Shown here in pieces: positions 51,929 to 61,500 of a DNA stretch of 64,000 nucleotides. Position 1 is the stretch's first letter. Every line of letters starts with the position of its first letter. The stretch is from Corynebacterium tuberculostearicum (lineage in GTDB: Bacteria; Actinomycetota; Actinomycetes; Mycobacteriales; Mycobacteriaceae): the NCBI RefSeq assembly GCF_013408445.1, contig NZ_JACBZL010000001.1, forward strand, positions 1,550,001 to 1,614,000. Direction: 5' to 3'. A program made the position numbers and the translations under genes. Under the pieces are notes generated by a model. It was not told the origin of the DNA. It ran no database searches and was given only the letters and a program-made list of their open reading frames with translations.

Positions 51929-52705
51929 ATGAATAACACAGATAACTCTCAAAACACCCGCGCTGGAGAAATGCCTCCAGGGCGCCCGCCACAGACCGAT
52001 TTCAATGCCGTATTCGACAACGAGCTTGACTACCCACGCCTGGGCAACGTCACCTTCCGCCGCGGCACGCTGACCGAAAATCAGCATGAGCTTTTTGAAA
52101 AGCGCTGGCCAGAACTAGGCCGCACGCTGGAAGACGAGGTCATTGACCTCGATGCCTGGTTTGGCCGCAGCGGCGCCAAGACCATCGTGGAAATCGGATC
52201 CGGTACCGGCACCTCTACCGCCGCCATGGCGCCGAAGGAGGCCGATACCAATATCATCGCCGTCGAGCTCTACAAGCCGGGCCTGGCCAAGCTACTGGGC
52301 CAGATCGAGCGCGAGGGCATCGACAATATCCGCATGATTCGCGGCGATGGCATCGAGGTCATGGTGCGCATGTTTGCGCCGGAATCCCTTGATGGCATCC
52401 GCGTCTTCTTCCCGGATCCCTGGCCAAAGGCCCGTCACCACAAGCGCCGCATCATCCAGTCGGGCACACTCAACCTTTTTGCGTCCCGCCTAAAGAAGGG
52501 CGGCGTGCTGCACGTTGCTACCGACCACGCCGGATACGCCGAGTGGATCGATGAACTTGTGGACGTAGAGCCGAGCCTGGATTACAAGGGCTGGCCATGG
52601 CCAGAGTGCCCGCAGTTGGTGGATCGTCAGGTCATCACCAAGTTTGAGGGCAAGGGCCTAGATAAAGAACACGTCATCACGGAGTATCTCTGGGAGAAGA
52701 AATAA
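51929..52705 (+). CDS. trmB: tRNA (guanine-N7)-methyltransferase
   Basis: 258 aa. Methylates G46 in tRNA variable loops using SAM. Motif I is [15 protein letters not shown], the E of the next strand is in [10 protein letters not shown], and [14 protein letters not shown] is the TrmB signature. A non-conserved 30-residue N-terminal extension is usual. The following gene starts immediately after the stop (52706), so the two are coupled. The mycobacterial equivalent Rv0208c has the same downstream neighbours. Confidence 0.93.
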   Translation: MNNTDNSQNTRAGEMPPGRPPQTDFNAVFDNELDYPRLGNVTFRRGTLTENQHELFEKRWPELGRTLEDEVIDLDAWFGRSGAKTIVEIGSGTGTSTAAMAPKEADTNIIAVELYKPGLAKLLGQIEREGIDNIRMIRGDGIEVMVRMFAPESLDGIRVFFPDPWPKARHHKRRIIQSGTLNLFASRLKKGGVLHVATDHAGYAEWIDELVDVEPSLDYKGWPWPECPQLVDRQVITKFEGKGLDKEHVITEYLWEKK

Positions 52706-53299
52706 ATGAGCACCTACCTACTTGTCTGGGATGCGCCCAATATGGACATGGGCCTGGGCTCCCTGCTCGGCGGCCGCCCCACCGCCGCACACCGCCCGCG
52801 CTTCGACGCCATCGGCCGCTGGCTGGTACACCTTGCCCAGGACGTTGATGCGGAGCCGCGCGCCGATGTCTTTACTAATGTCACCCCGGGCGGCGCCGAT
52901 GTCATCCGCCCATGGGTAGAAGCCATCCGCAACGTGGGCTTCGGCGTTTTTGCCAAGCCCAAGATCCACGAAGACGACGACGTGGATCCGGATATGCTCG
53001 ACCACATCGAAAGCCTCCGTGAGGATCTAGCCGGCGTGATTGTTGCCTCCGCCGATGGCCAGAATTTCCAGGAACCATTGGAAGAGCTCATCGCAGAAGG
53101 CCTTCCGGTAACGGTCCTCGGTTTCCATGAGCATGCCGCCTGGGCCGTAGGCCACGCGGATATCAATTTTGTGGACCTGGAAGATATCGAGGGTGTATTC
53201 CGCGAGCCGCTACCGCGCGTGAACCTGGATAATCTGCCGGAGGGTGGTGCATGGCTGCAGCCATTCCGTCCCCTGGCTGCGCTGCTTAATAACCGCTAG
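52706..53299 (+). CDS. NYN domain protein (Rv0207c-like)
   Basis: 197 aa, NYN/PIN-like fold. YLLVWDAPNMDMGLGSLLGG carries the first acidic residues (Asp9 and Asn11), and LAGVIVASADGQNF the later Asp typical of NYN ribonuclease-like domains. GFHEHAAWAVGHAD fits the same family. RNase activity is inferred, not shown. It lies between trmB and the MmpL exporter, as in mycobacteria (Rv0206c-Rv0208c). Confidence 0.82.
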   Translation: MSTYLLVWDAPNMDMGLGSLLGGRPTAAHRPRFDAIGRWLVHLAQDVDAEPRADVFTNVTPGGADVIRPWVEAIRNVGFGVFAKPKIHEDDDVDPDMLDHIESLREDLAGVIVASADGQNFQEPLEELIAEGLPVTVLGFHEHAAWAVGHADINFVDLEDIEGVFREPLPRVNLDNLPEGGAWLQPFRPLAALLNNR

Positions 53300-53311
53300 G
53301 AGGCTGCCCCA

Positions 53312-55465
53312 ATGTTTGAAAAATGGGGACGTTTTTCCTATGCGCACCGCCGGCTCATCCCCGCCATCATCGTCGCCGCTATCCTTGCGCTCTTCATCGG
53401 CTTTGGCTTGCAGCTCGAAGACCGCATGAGCCAGGAGGGCTGGGAGGATCCCAATGCGGCGTCGACAAGCGCGGCCCAGATCGAGCAGGAAGCATTCGGC
53501 CGCGATAACTCCGGCGATGTCATCTTGCTCTTCCACTCCCCCGACGAGAACTTCGACGCCGCCAAGCAGCACTTGGCCCAGTTGAAATCGGAGTATCCGG
53601 ACCAGATTGACTCGGTGACCAGTTACTTCGACACGAAGAACCCGAACCTGGTCAATGCTGATCATTCGCTGGCCTTCGCCGCCATCGGGCTGAAAGGCGA
53701 TGATGAGCAGACGCTGAAGGATTTCCGCGCCATCGAAGGCGCGCTTACGGATACCACCGCACCGGTGGAGATTGCGGGTGCCACCGCGGTTGCTGATGCC
53801 CTGGATGAGGGAATGTCCCACGATATTTCCCGCGCCGAAAAGGCCGCCCTGCCACTGGTAGGCATCCTCCTGCTGGTGGTCTTCGGCTCGGTGGTTGCGG
53901 CCTGCATGCCGCTGGTGGTCGGTGGCCTCTCCATCTTGGGCTCTTTGGGAATCCTGTCCATCCTGGCCGGCTTCTCGCAGGTCAATGTCTTTGCCCAGGC
54001 CGTCGTCACGCTCCTGGGACTCGGCCTAGCCATCGATTACGGCCTCTTTATGGTTTCGCGCTTCCGCGAAGAGCTGGATAAGGGCCGATCCACCGAGGAG
54101 GCCGTGGCCACCACCACCGCAACCGCCGGCCAAACCGTGGTTTTCTCCGCGGCCATGGTCGCCGTTGCGCTTTCCGGCCTCTTCCTCTTCCCGCAGGCCT
54201 TCCTCAAGTCCGTGGCCTATGGTTCCATTTCTGCAGTCGGCTTGGCCGCGCTCCTTTCGGTCACCGTGCTGCCGTCCATTTTTGGCATGCTCGGCCCCAA
54301 GATCGATACCTGGTCCGTGCGCCGTACCTCGCGAACGGCTCGCACCATTCAGGACACCTGGTGGTATAAGCTTCCGCGCTGGGCCATGCGCCACGCCCGC
54401 GGACTGACCATCGCCGTATGCGGCCTGCTCATCGCGCTCACCCTGCCCGTGATGAGCATTACCTTTGGCGGCATCAACGAGTCCTACCTGCCGCCTGATC
54501 AAGACACTCGCGTGGCGCAGGATAAATTCAACGAAGAGTTCCCCGCCTTCCGCACGGAGCCGGTCAAGCTCGTGGTGGAAAATGCCTCGAACCAGCAGCT
54601 TGTCGACGTCGTCATGCAGGTCCGCAGCCTCGACGGCCTCACCGAGCCCATGGCGCCGACGACCGCCACCAAGGACGGCACTACCGTTCTTTCCGCCGGC
54701 ATTGAAGACCGCGATGATTACGCAAAGATCGTGCACGAGCTGGAAAAGGTCAAGGCCCCTGAGGGTGTGAACCTCTACGTGGGCGGTACTCCCGCCATGG
54801 AGGTGGAGTCCCTCGATGCACTCTTCCACACGCTGCCGTGGATGGCGCTCTACGTAGTGCTGGCTACATTCCTGCTCATGGCTCTGGTCTTCGGCTCCTT
54901 CGTACTGCCGCTCAAGGCCATTGTGATGACACTGCTGACCTTGGGCGCAACGCTGGGCATCTTGACGTTGATGTTCGTCGCTGGCTTGGGCTCGGACATC
55001 CTCAACTTCACGCCCGGCCCGCTCATGAGCCCGATCTTGGTGCTCATCATCGCCATTGTCTACGGCCTGTCCACCGATTACGAGGTCTTTTTGGTCTCCC
55101 GCATGGTGGAGGCCCGCCGGCTCGGCGCATCGACCGACGAGTCCATTGCGGCCGGCACCGCGCATACCGGCGGCATTATTACCGCGGCGGCGCTCATCAT
55201 GATCGTGGTCTCCGGCGCATTCGGCTTCTCCGATATCGTGATGATGAAATACATTGCCTACGGCATGATTTTTGCCCTGCTTATCGACGCCACCATTGTC
55301 CGCATGCTCCTCGTCCCGGCCGTCATGCACTTGCTGCGCGAAGATAACTGGTGGGCCCCTAGCTGGCTGCGCCACGCCACCACCACCTTGACCGGCGGTG
55401 CGACCCACCGCGGCAAGACTGTTCCCTTCACTGAGCTCAAACAACGCCTCGAAGGGGGTAAGTAA
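53312..55465 (+). CDS. cmpL4: MmpL-family trehalose-mycolate exporter (MmpL3/CmpL4-like)
   Basis: 717 aa, RND/MmpL fold: one N-terminal helix, a periplasmic domain, five helices, a second periplasmic domain, six helices. The proton-relay Asp-Tyr pairs are visible in LAIDYGLFMVSRFREE and LSTDYEVFLVSRMVEA. It lacks the long cytoplasmic tail of mycobacterial MmpL3 (944 aa). It moves trehalose monomycolate across the cytoplasmic membrane. AGGAGG precedes the ATG and overlaps the end of the NYN gene. Position beside accD3-pks13-fadD32 supports the CmpL4 (NCgl2769) assignment. Confidence 0.88.
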   Translation: MFEKWGRFSYAHRRLIPAIIVAAILALFIGFGLQLEDRMSQEGWEDPNAASTSAAQIEQEAFGRDNSGDVILLFHSPDENFDAAKQHLAQLKSEYPDQIDSVTSYFDTKNPNLVNADHSLAFAAIGLKGDDEQTLKDFRAIEGALTDTTAPVEIAGATAVADALDEGMSHDISRAEKAALPLVGILLLVVFGSVVAACMPLVVGGLSILGSLGILSILAGFSQVNVFAQAVVTLLGLGLAIDYGLFMVSRFREELDKGRSTEEAVATTTATAGQTVVFSAAMVAVALSGLFLFPQAFLKSVAYGSISAVGLAALLSVTVLPSIFGMLGPKIDTWSVRRTSRTARTIQDTWWYKLPRWAMRHARGLTIAVCGLLIALTLPVMSITFGGINESYLPPDQDTRVAQDKFNEEFPAFRTEPVKLVVENASNQQLVDVVMQVRSLDGLTEPMAPTTATKDGTTVLSAGIEDRDDYAKIVHELEKVKAPEGVNLYVGGTPAMEVESLDALFHTLPWMALYVVLATFLLMALVFGSFVLPLKAIVMTLLTLGATLGILTLMFVAGLGSDILNFTPGPLMSPILVLIIAIVYGLSTDYEVFLVSRMVEARRLGASTDESIAAGTAHTGGIITAAALIMIVVSGAFGFSDIVMMKYIAYGMIFALLIDATIVRMLLVPAVMHLLREDNWWAPSWLRHATTTLTGGATHRGKTVPFTELKQRLEGGK

Positions 55466-56482
55466 GTGAAGAATTGGCTGCGCCTTATCGCCTCGCTTAT
55501 CGTCCTGCTGGTCTTGGTTTATGTCTTCCGCGATGAGCTGGACTTCCTGCGCGAAGGCTTCTCGCGGCTTTCTCATTCCAACCCAGCCGCGATAGCACTC
55601 GTGGTCATCGCCTCCATCGTGGCGGTACTCGCCATGGGCGAGGTCATGCGCCTGCTCATTCGCGCCGGCGGCGTCAAGGTACCGGCCTCAGAAACCGCGG
55701 CACTGACGTTGGCCGCTAATGCCTGGTCCACCACTCTTCCGGCCGGCCCAGCCTTTTCCGCCATCCTCACCTTCTACGTGCAACGCACGTGGGGCGCGTC
55801 CGTCATGCTGTGTGGCTGGTTCTTCGTGCTGTCCTCTGCCATTTCTACGATGTGGCTCGTGCTCATCGGCTTGGGCGGCGTGCTCTTCCTCAACGCGGAT
55901 ATGGCGCTCTGGTCCCTCATCGGCACCTTGGTGCTCATGCTGGCGCTTTCTGGCGGCCTGTTCTGGCTGACCAATCATCCAGATACCATTATCCGCTGGC
56001 TCAACCGCCAAAAGCTCATTAAGGGCTCCAAGCGCGAAGCCCTCGTGGATCAGGTCAAGAATCTGGAGGAAGTTCACCTTACCCGCCGCCAATTCGGCTG
56101 GGTGTCCTTCTACTCTTTGGCCAACCGCCTGATCGACATGGTCTCGCTATGGGGCTGCGTGTGGGCCGTTACCGGCCACCTACCCGCCCTGCATGCGGGC
56201 GAGGACACCACGACGATGGCCGGGGTAGCGCTCGCCTATCTCACCGCTAAGCTTGCCGGCTCTGCTCAGGTCACGCCGGCCGGCCTCGGCACGGTGGAAG
56301 CCGCCATCATCGCCACTCTGGTGGCCACGGGCATGACCGCGGTGGACGCTACCGGCGCGGCCATCATCTACCGCCTCATCTCCTTTGCCTTGATCACCAT
56401 CATTGGCTGGGTAATCTACTTCTGGCACTATGCCCGCAAGGGCATTACCTACGCCGCCTTGAACCGAAAGGAAAACGCATGA
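55466..56482 (+). CDS. YbhN/lysylphosphatidylglycerol synthase-type membrane protein
   Basis: 338 aa, GTG start directly after the MmpL stop. About eight helices. The GLGTVEAAIIATLVATG element near residue 270 is the signature of the UPF0104/LPG-synthase membrane domain, a fold shared by lipid flippases. There is no aminoacyl-transferase domain, so it is not MprF itself. It may help lipid movement beside the mycolate exporter (inference). The next gene overlaps by 4 bp (ATGA). Confidence 0.82.
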   Translation: MKNWLRLIASLIVLLVLVYVFRDELDFLREGFSRLSHSNPAAIALVVIASIVAVLAMGEVMRLLIRAGGVKVPASETAALTLAANAWSTTLPAGPAFSAILTFYVQRTWGASVMLCGWFFVLSSAISTMWLVLIGLGGVLFLNADMALWSLIGTLVLMLALSGGLFWLTNHPDTIIRWLNRQKLIKGSKREALVDQVKNLEEVHLTRRQFGWVSFYSLANRLIDMVSLWGCVWAVTGHLPALHAGEDTTTMAGVALAYLTAKLAGSAQVTPAGLGTVEAAIIATLVATGMTAVDATGAAIIYRLISFALITIIGWVIYFWHYARKGITYAALNRKENA

Positions 56483-56808
56483 GAATCGCCCCAATTATCG
56501 ATATCATCGCTCTGATGCTCTTCGCAGTGGCCGCCCGCCTCGCCCACGGCGGATTGAGCTTTTCCACTTGGGTAGATGCCTTTTGGCCCTGGGCCGTAGG
56601 CGCGCTCATTGGCTGGGTCATCATTCTGGCTGCCAAGGTGCAGGGCAAGTGGAAGGAGGGCGGCATCGTCTGGCTGAGCACCGTCGTGGGTGGCATGGCC
56701 CTGTGGATGCTGGTCAACGGCCGCCTGCCGCACTGGAGCTTCCTCATCGTAGCGACGGTGATGTCCGCACTATTTTTCTTTGGCTGGCGGCTTTTCGCCC
56801 GCAAATAA
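56479..56808 (+). CDS. DUF3054 membrane protein
   Basis: 109 aa with four hydrophobic helices (IDIIALMLFAVAARLA, WAVGALIGWVIILAA, WLSTVVGGMALWMLV, LIVATVMSALFFFGW). Matches DUF3054. It is translationally coupled to the preceding gene and is last in the trmB-NYN-mmpL-ybhN-like operon. Function unknown. Confidence 0.8.
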   Translation: MRIAPIIDIIALMLFAVAARLAHGGLSFSTWVDAFWPWAVGALIGWVIILAAKVQGKWKEGGIVWLSTVVGGMALWMLVNGRLPHWSFLIVATVMSALFFFGWRLFARK

Positions 56809-56840
56809 AAAAGAAGGAGGGTTTAACCCTCCTTCTTTTT
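56808..56840. terminator. Bidirectional terminator
   Basis: A 14-bp stem, AAAAAGAAGGAGGG (56808-56821) with 56827-56840, and a 5-nt loop with A tract on one side and T tract on the other. It closes the mmpL operon on the plus strand and the 31-codon gene on the minus strand. Confidence 0.88.
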
Positions 56841-56847
56841 GCTCCAC

Positions 56848-56943
56848 TTACTTGGAACTTACCTGAATGCCTGCCTGATTCAGAATATCGACCACGAAAC
56901 CAATGATCTCGCTGACGATGTCCACAGCGCTAGACAGAATCAT
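56848..56943 (-). CDS. 31-aa amphipathic peptide, possible PorA/PorH-like mycomembrane channel peptide
   Basis: ATG at 56943 with a perfect AAGGAG 6 nt upstream and a strong terminator just after the stop: a compact, complete gene too short for routine ORF calling. The peptide starts MILSSAVDIVSEIIG, continues FVVDILNQAGIQ and ends in SSK. Hydrophobic residues alternate with D8, S11, E12, D19 and N22 to make one amphipathic helix with net negative charge and no signal peptide. These traits match corynebacterial PorA/PorH-class channel peptides (about 40-57 aa), which also lack signal peptides and are O-mycoloylated on Ser. It lies 53 bp after accD3. Function is an inference. Confidence 0.6.
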   Translation of the reverse strand: MILSSAVDIVSEIIGFVVDILNQAGIQVSSK

Positions 56944-56996
56944 AGATAACTCCTTCACTAGGATTAGCTCTTTATATGCTATCCAAGCACAAGGCA

Positions 56997-58553
56997 TTAC
57001 ATCGGGGCAATAGTGTGCTTCTTCGGCTGATCGCTTTCCTGCTTGGTGGCCAGTTGGCGCAGTGCCTGACGGAGCGCCAACCGGGACTGATTCGGCTGAA
57101 TCATCGCGTCTAGATAGCCGCGCTCGGCCGCGACATAAGGAGCGGTCATGGTCTCATCGTAGAAGTCCATGAACATCTTCTTGGTCATTTCGCGCTGTTC
57201 CGGGGTCTCGGCGGCCTCGAGCTGCTTGCCGGCGATCATCACCACGGCAGCGGCCGCGCCCATCACGGCGATCTGCGCGGTCGGCCACGCCAGGTTAATA
57301 TCGCCGGTCAGGTTCTTCGAGCCCATCACCGCATAGGCACCGCCGTAGGCTTTGCGCACGATGAGCGAGACCTTCGGCACGGTGGCTTCCACCACGGCGA
57401 AGGCAAACTTGGCGCCGCGGTGGATAAGACCCACCTTCTCCTGTTCCACGCCCGGCAGGTAGCCCGGGGTATCCACCACAAAGACCAGCGGAATATTGTA
57501 AGCATCGCAAATGCGGATAAAACGCGCGCCCTTATCGGCGGCGTCGGCATCAATGCAGCCCGCAAGGTGCATGGGATTATTGGCCACAAAGCCAACGGTC
57601 TTGCCATCGATGCGGCCAAAGGCGGTGATCATATTGGGCGCGAAGTTCTCTTGAATCTCAATGAGATCCTCGTCATCGCCCAACTGGGTCAACAAGTCCA
57701 TCATGTCGTAGCCAGCATTGGTGTCATCCGGCATGAAGGCATTGAGGGCTTCGTCTTCGGCCACTTCGGCGTCGGAAGGCGCAGCGAACTCCGGCGACTC
57801 ATCAAAGCAGGTCAGCGGCAGGTGGTCGAGGAGATCGCGGACCATATCAAAGGCGTCATCCTCGGAAGGGACGACCGCCGAGACGTTACCGTTGAGCTCC
57901 TGCTGGCGAGCACCGCCCAGCTCAGCGGAGGTGATGTCCTCACCGGTAACCTCGCGGATGACGTTCGGGCCGGTGACATACATTTCCGCTTCCTCGTCCA
58001 CGGCAATGACAAAGTCCGTGGTCACGGGAGCATAGACGGCGCCACCGGCGGACTTGCCCATCATGATGGAAATCTGCGGGCTACGGCCGGACAGCGGGAG
58101 CTGGCGGCGGGCGATCTCGGAGTACATGGCCAGCGAGGTCACCGCATCCTGGATGCGGGCGCCGCCGGAATCCTGAATACCGATGACCGGGCAGCCAATC
58201 TTGATGGCCATGTCCATGACCTCGGTGACCTTCTTGCCAAAGGTCACGCCGACAGAGCCGCCGTAGACGGTCTTATCGTGGGCGTAGATACACACTGGGC
58301 GGCCAGAGATGCGGCCATAGCCGGTGACCACGCCATCGGAATAAATGGCGTCAGGGTCACCCGGGGTCTTGCCCAAGGAGCCGGTTTCGACGAAGGAACC
58401 CTCATCTAGCAATTCATTGATGCGTTGACGAGGCGTGGTGCGCCCAGCCTCGTCGCGGCGCTTGCGGGAGCGCTCACTGCCTGGGTCCTGCGCCTTGTCC
58501 AGACGCTCGCGCAGGTCAGCGAGTTTCTCAGCGGTTGTCTGCTTGGCCGCCAC
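56997..58553 (-). CDS. accD3: Acyl-CoA carboxylase beta subunit AccD3 (mycolate pathway)
   Basis: 518 aa from the GTG at 58553, which has GAGGAGA 6-7 nt upstream and overlaps the pks13 stop by 26 bp; the frame further upstream lies inside pks13. Carboxyltransferase with two crotonase-like halves: GSVGVTFGKKVTEVMD and GIQDSGGARIQDAV in the N-half; FVVDTPGYLPGVEQEKVGLI and GGAYAVMGSKNL in the C-half. With AccA3-type and AccD2-type partners it makes the carboxylated acyl-CoA extender that Pks13 condenses. Named AccD3 in corynebacteria (AccD4 in mycobacteria). Confidence 0.94.
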   Translation of the reverse strand: MAAKQTTAEKLADLRERLDKAQDPGSERSRKRRDEAGRTTPRQRINELLDEGSFVETGSLGKTPGDPDAIYSDGVVTGYGRISGRPVCIYAHDKTVYGGSVGVTFGKKVTEVMDMAIKIGCPVIGIQDSGGARIQDAVTSLAMYSEIARRQLPLSGRSPQISIMMGKSAGGAVYAPVTTDFVIAVDEEAEMYVTGPNVIREVTGEDITSAELGGARQQELNGNVSAVVPSEDDAFDMVRDLLDHLPLTCFDESPEFAAPSDAEVAEDEALNAFMPDDTNAGYDMMDLLTQLGDDEDLIEIQENFAPNMITAFGRIDGKTVGFVANNPMHLAGCIDADAADKGARFIRICDAYNIPLVFVVDTPGYLPGVEQEKVGLIHRGAKFAFAVVEATVPKVSLIVRKAYGGAYAVMGSKNLTGDINLAWPTAQIAVMGAAAAVVMIAGKQLEAAETPEQREMTKKMFMDFYDETMTAPYVAAERGYLDAMIQPNQSRLALRQALRQLATKQESDQPKKHTIAPM

Positions 58554-61500
58554 GTATCTTCTCCTCGATCCATTCGTCCATATGCTTGCCCACGATGCCG
58601 ATGGCCGGCTCGTCTGGCACTGCAAGGTGATCGCCTTGCAGCTGCACAATTTCTAGATCCTTAACGATAACTCCCCAACCGCCGTCGGGGTCAATCTCAG
58701 CGTAGCGCGGCTCCAGCTCAATCGCACCGTCGTGCATGCGCTCGGAACGGAAAAGCAGTACCGGCACGGTGACATCGGCCCAGCGATGGAAGTCGATCTT
58801 GGCCAGAATCTGGTTATCCACGAAGGAAGCGCGCTGGTGCTCCAGTACGCCGGCGGCAAGGCCGTGCTCGGAGGCGTCGGTAGTAGCGAGGAACTCCGCC
58901 AGCATGGTCATGAGCGCATCCTCGCCCATGGTCTCAAGCATCTCGTACGGCGGCTCGAAATCCAGGCCGTAGGTCTTCTTGGCAAAGGCCGCGTAGCGCT
59001 CCCACCGGGCACGGGTTTCTTCCGGGGTATCCGGTGCTGGGTTCGACGGCTGGGTGGTATCCAGCAGCGCGATGAACGCCACGTCCACCGAATCCTGGCC
59101 GCGCTGGGTGCGCTGATGCAGCTGGTAGGCCACCTCGTAGGCCAGCGCGCCACCGAAGGACCACCCGCCGAGCACGACCTTGCGGCCGCGCGCGTAGTGC
59201 AGGATGTCCTCGATATAGGCCTCGGCGCGCTCCTCCAGCGAGCCTTCGATGCGCTCTACGCCGTAGACTGCCACGTCCTCGGGCAGGCGGCGGGTCAGTG
59301 GCTGGTAGACCACAGTGGTGCCGCCGGCTGGGTGGAACATGAATACGGCCGGACCATCAGCCTCGCGCAGGACGCGGATATTGCCTTCTACCTCGGTCTC
59401 CAGTCCTTCGCGGACGAGGTCGGCCAAAGTCTCTAGCGCCTCGGCCTCGTGGACCTGCTGGGCGGTGACCTCGATTCCGGCACGCTCGGTGAGGCGCTCG
59501 GCGATTTGGGTCGCTACCTCATCGCTTACCTCTGGCAGCGCCGAGGTAACGCCCGCAGCTGCCTTACCGGTAAAGGTGGCCCAGGTGCCAAAGACCATGC
59601 GCTCCGAGGCATCACGCGGGGCAACGCCGACGCCCTGGCCGGGTTCGTCCTCTTCTGGTGCAGGGGTGTCCGCAGAAGCAATGTCGCTGGTATCCACGCT
59701 GCCGCCGGCCACGGCCTCTTCCACCATGGCAATGACGTCGGCCAAAGAGGCATCGCGTAGCGCCTGCACCTGCAGCGGCGGAATCTGGAAGTCATTTTCC
59801 ACGCGGTTCTTAATGCGCATGCCCATCAGGGAATCCAGGCCCAAGTCAATGAGCGGCAGCTCGCGCGGCAGGTCAGAGACGTCATAGCCCATGGATTCCG
59901 ACACGATGAGTGCGAGGCGATCCTCCACGGTTTCCTCCGCGGGATCCCAGCGCACGGCATCAACCTCTGCGGTTGCTGCAGGCTCGCTTTCAGGCACATC
60001 GGCCACGCCCGGGATAGGCGCCGCGCCCAAGTCCAAGGCGGAGGCAAAGCCTTCCGCCAGGAGCTCCGTCTGTGCGCCACGGACGGCGTAGACGGCTACG
60101 GACATACCACCGATGGACTGGCTTACCACCGTGGTGACCTCACCGCGCGGTGGCAGGTCGGCATGTTCCTCGGTGGCGATGATGCGCGCCCCAGGCTTGA
60201 CGGCCTCGGCCGCGGCCTCCACGATGGCCAGCGCGGATGGCGCCTGATCCGCATTGGTAGAGAAGGCAACCTTGCCCTCGGGCAGATTGACGCGTGCACC
60301 CGGCAGGCCGGATACGCCGGCCGACGGACGCGCGTTGGTCCAGAATCGCTGGCGGTTGAACTGGGTATAGGGCGCCTCTACGCGCGCACCGGAGCCAAAT
60401 ACCGCACCGAAGTCCACCGGCATGCCAGCGACATAGAGCTTGCTGAGCAGATCCAGCAAGGACTCGGTGGGATCCACCTTGCGCTTCAACGCATACAGCA
60501 GCTGCGCATCGGCCTTGCCCACGGCGAAGGCGGTGGACATGAGGCCCATCAGCGCCACCGGGTTCGGCGAGATTTCTACCAGCTGGGTGTGGCCAGCGTT
60601 GAAGGCCGCCTCGGTGGCATCCTGCAGATAGACCGAGTGGCGGGTCATGCGCAGCCAATAGTCCTCATCGTGGACGGTGGTACCAGGGCGATAAACCTCG
60701 CCCTTATCCACGGAGGAAAACAGCGGGGTGTGCAGCGGCTTGGCCTCCATGCCGGCGATGGCTGCATGCAGCTCGCCCAGGATGGGGTCCACGGCCGAGG
60801 TATGCCCTGCTGCCTTCACATTGAGCGCACGGGCGAACTTGCCCTCACCGTCGAGCTTTTCCACCAGGTCCAGCACCTCTTGGCGAGGGCCGCCCACGGT
60901 GGTCATACCGGGTCCGGTATACACGGCGGGTTCGATATTGCCGTCGAGCGCGGCAATATCCTCGGCCGAGAGCTCTACGACGGCCATGGCTCCTTGCTCG
61001 GCATCGCTTAGCGACGCCTCACCCTCACCCATCAACCGCGCGCGGTGGCAGGCAATAACCATGGCGTCCTCTGCGGAGATGCCGCCTGCGGCATAGGCCG
61101 CGGCAATCTCGCCCATGGACATGCCCATCACGCCGGCCGGGCGCACGCCAAAGGAAGCGAACAGGTCCGTCAATGCAATCTGAATGGCGGTAATGGCCAC
61201 CTGGGCGGTCTCGGTGTCATAGGTTTGGGCATCGTCGTTGACGATATCCAGGATGGACCAGCCGGACTCAAAGTCCACGATGGCATCCAGCTCTTCCAAG
61301 CGGGCCTTGAACTGCGGCGAGAGCGCAATCATGTCCTTCGCCATCTTGCGGTGCTGGGATCCGAAACCGGAGTAAACAAATACCGGGCCCGGAACCTGCG
61401 GGGAATCCGCAGCGGCGATGCCAACGGAAACCTTGCCCTCAGCTACCTGGCGCAGGCGCTTGACCGCTTCCTCGGTGGAGCTAGCCGTCACGACGGCACG

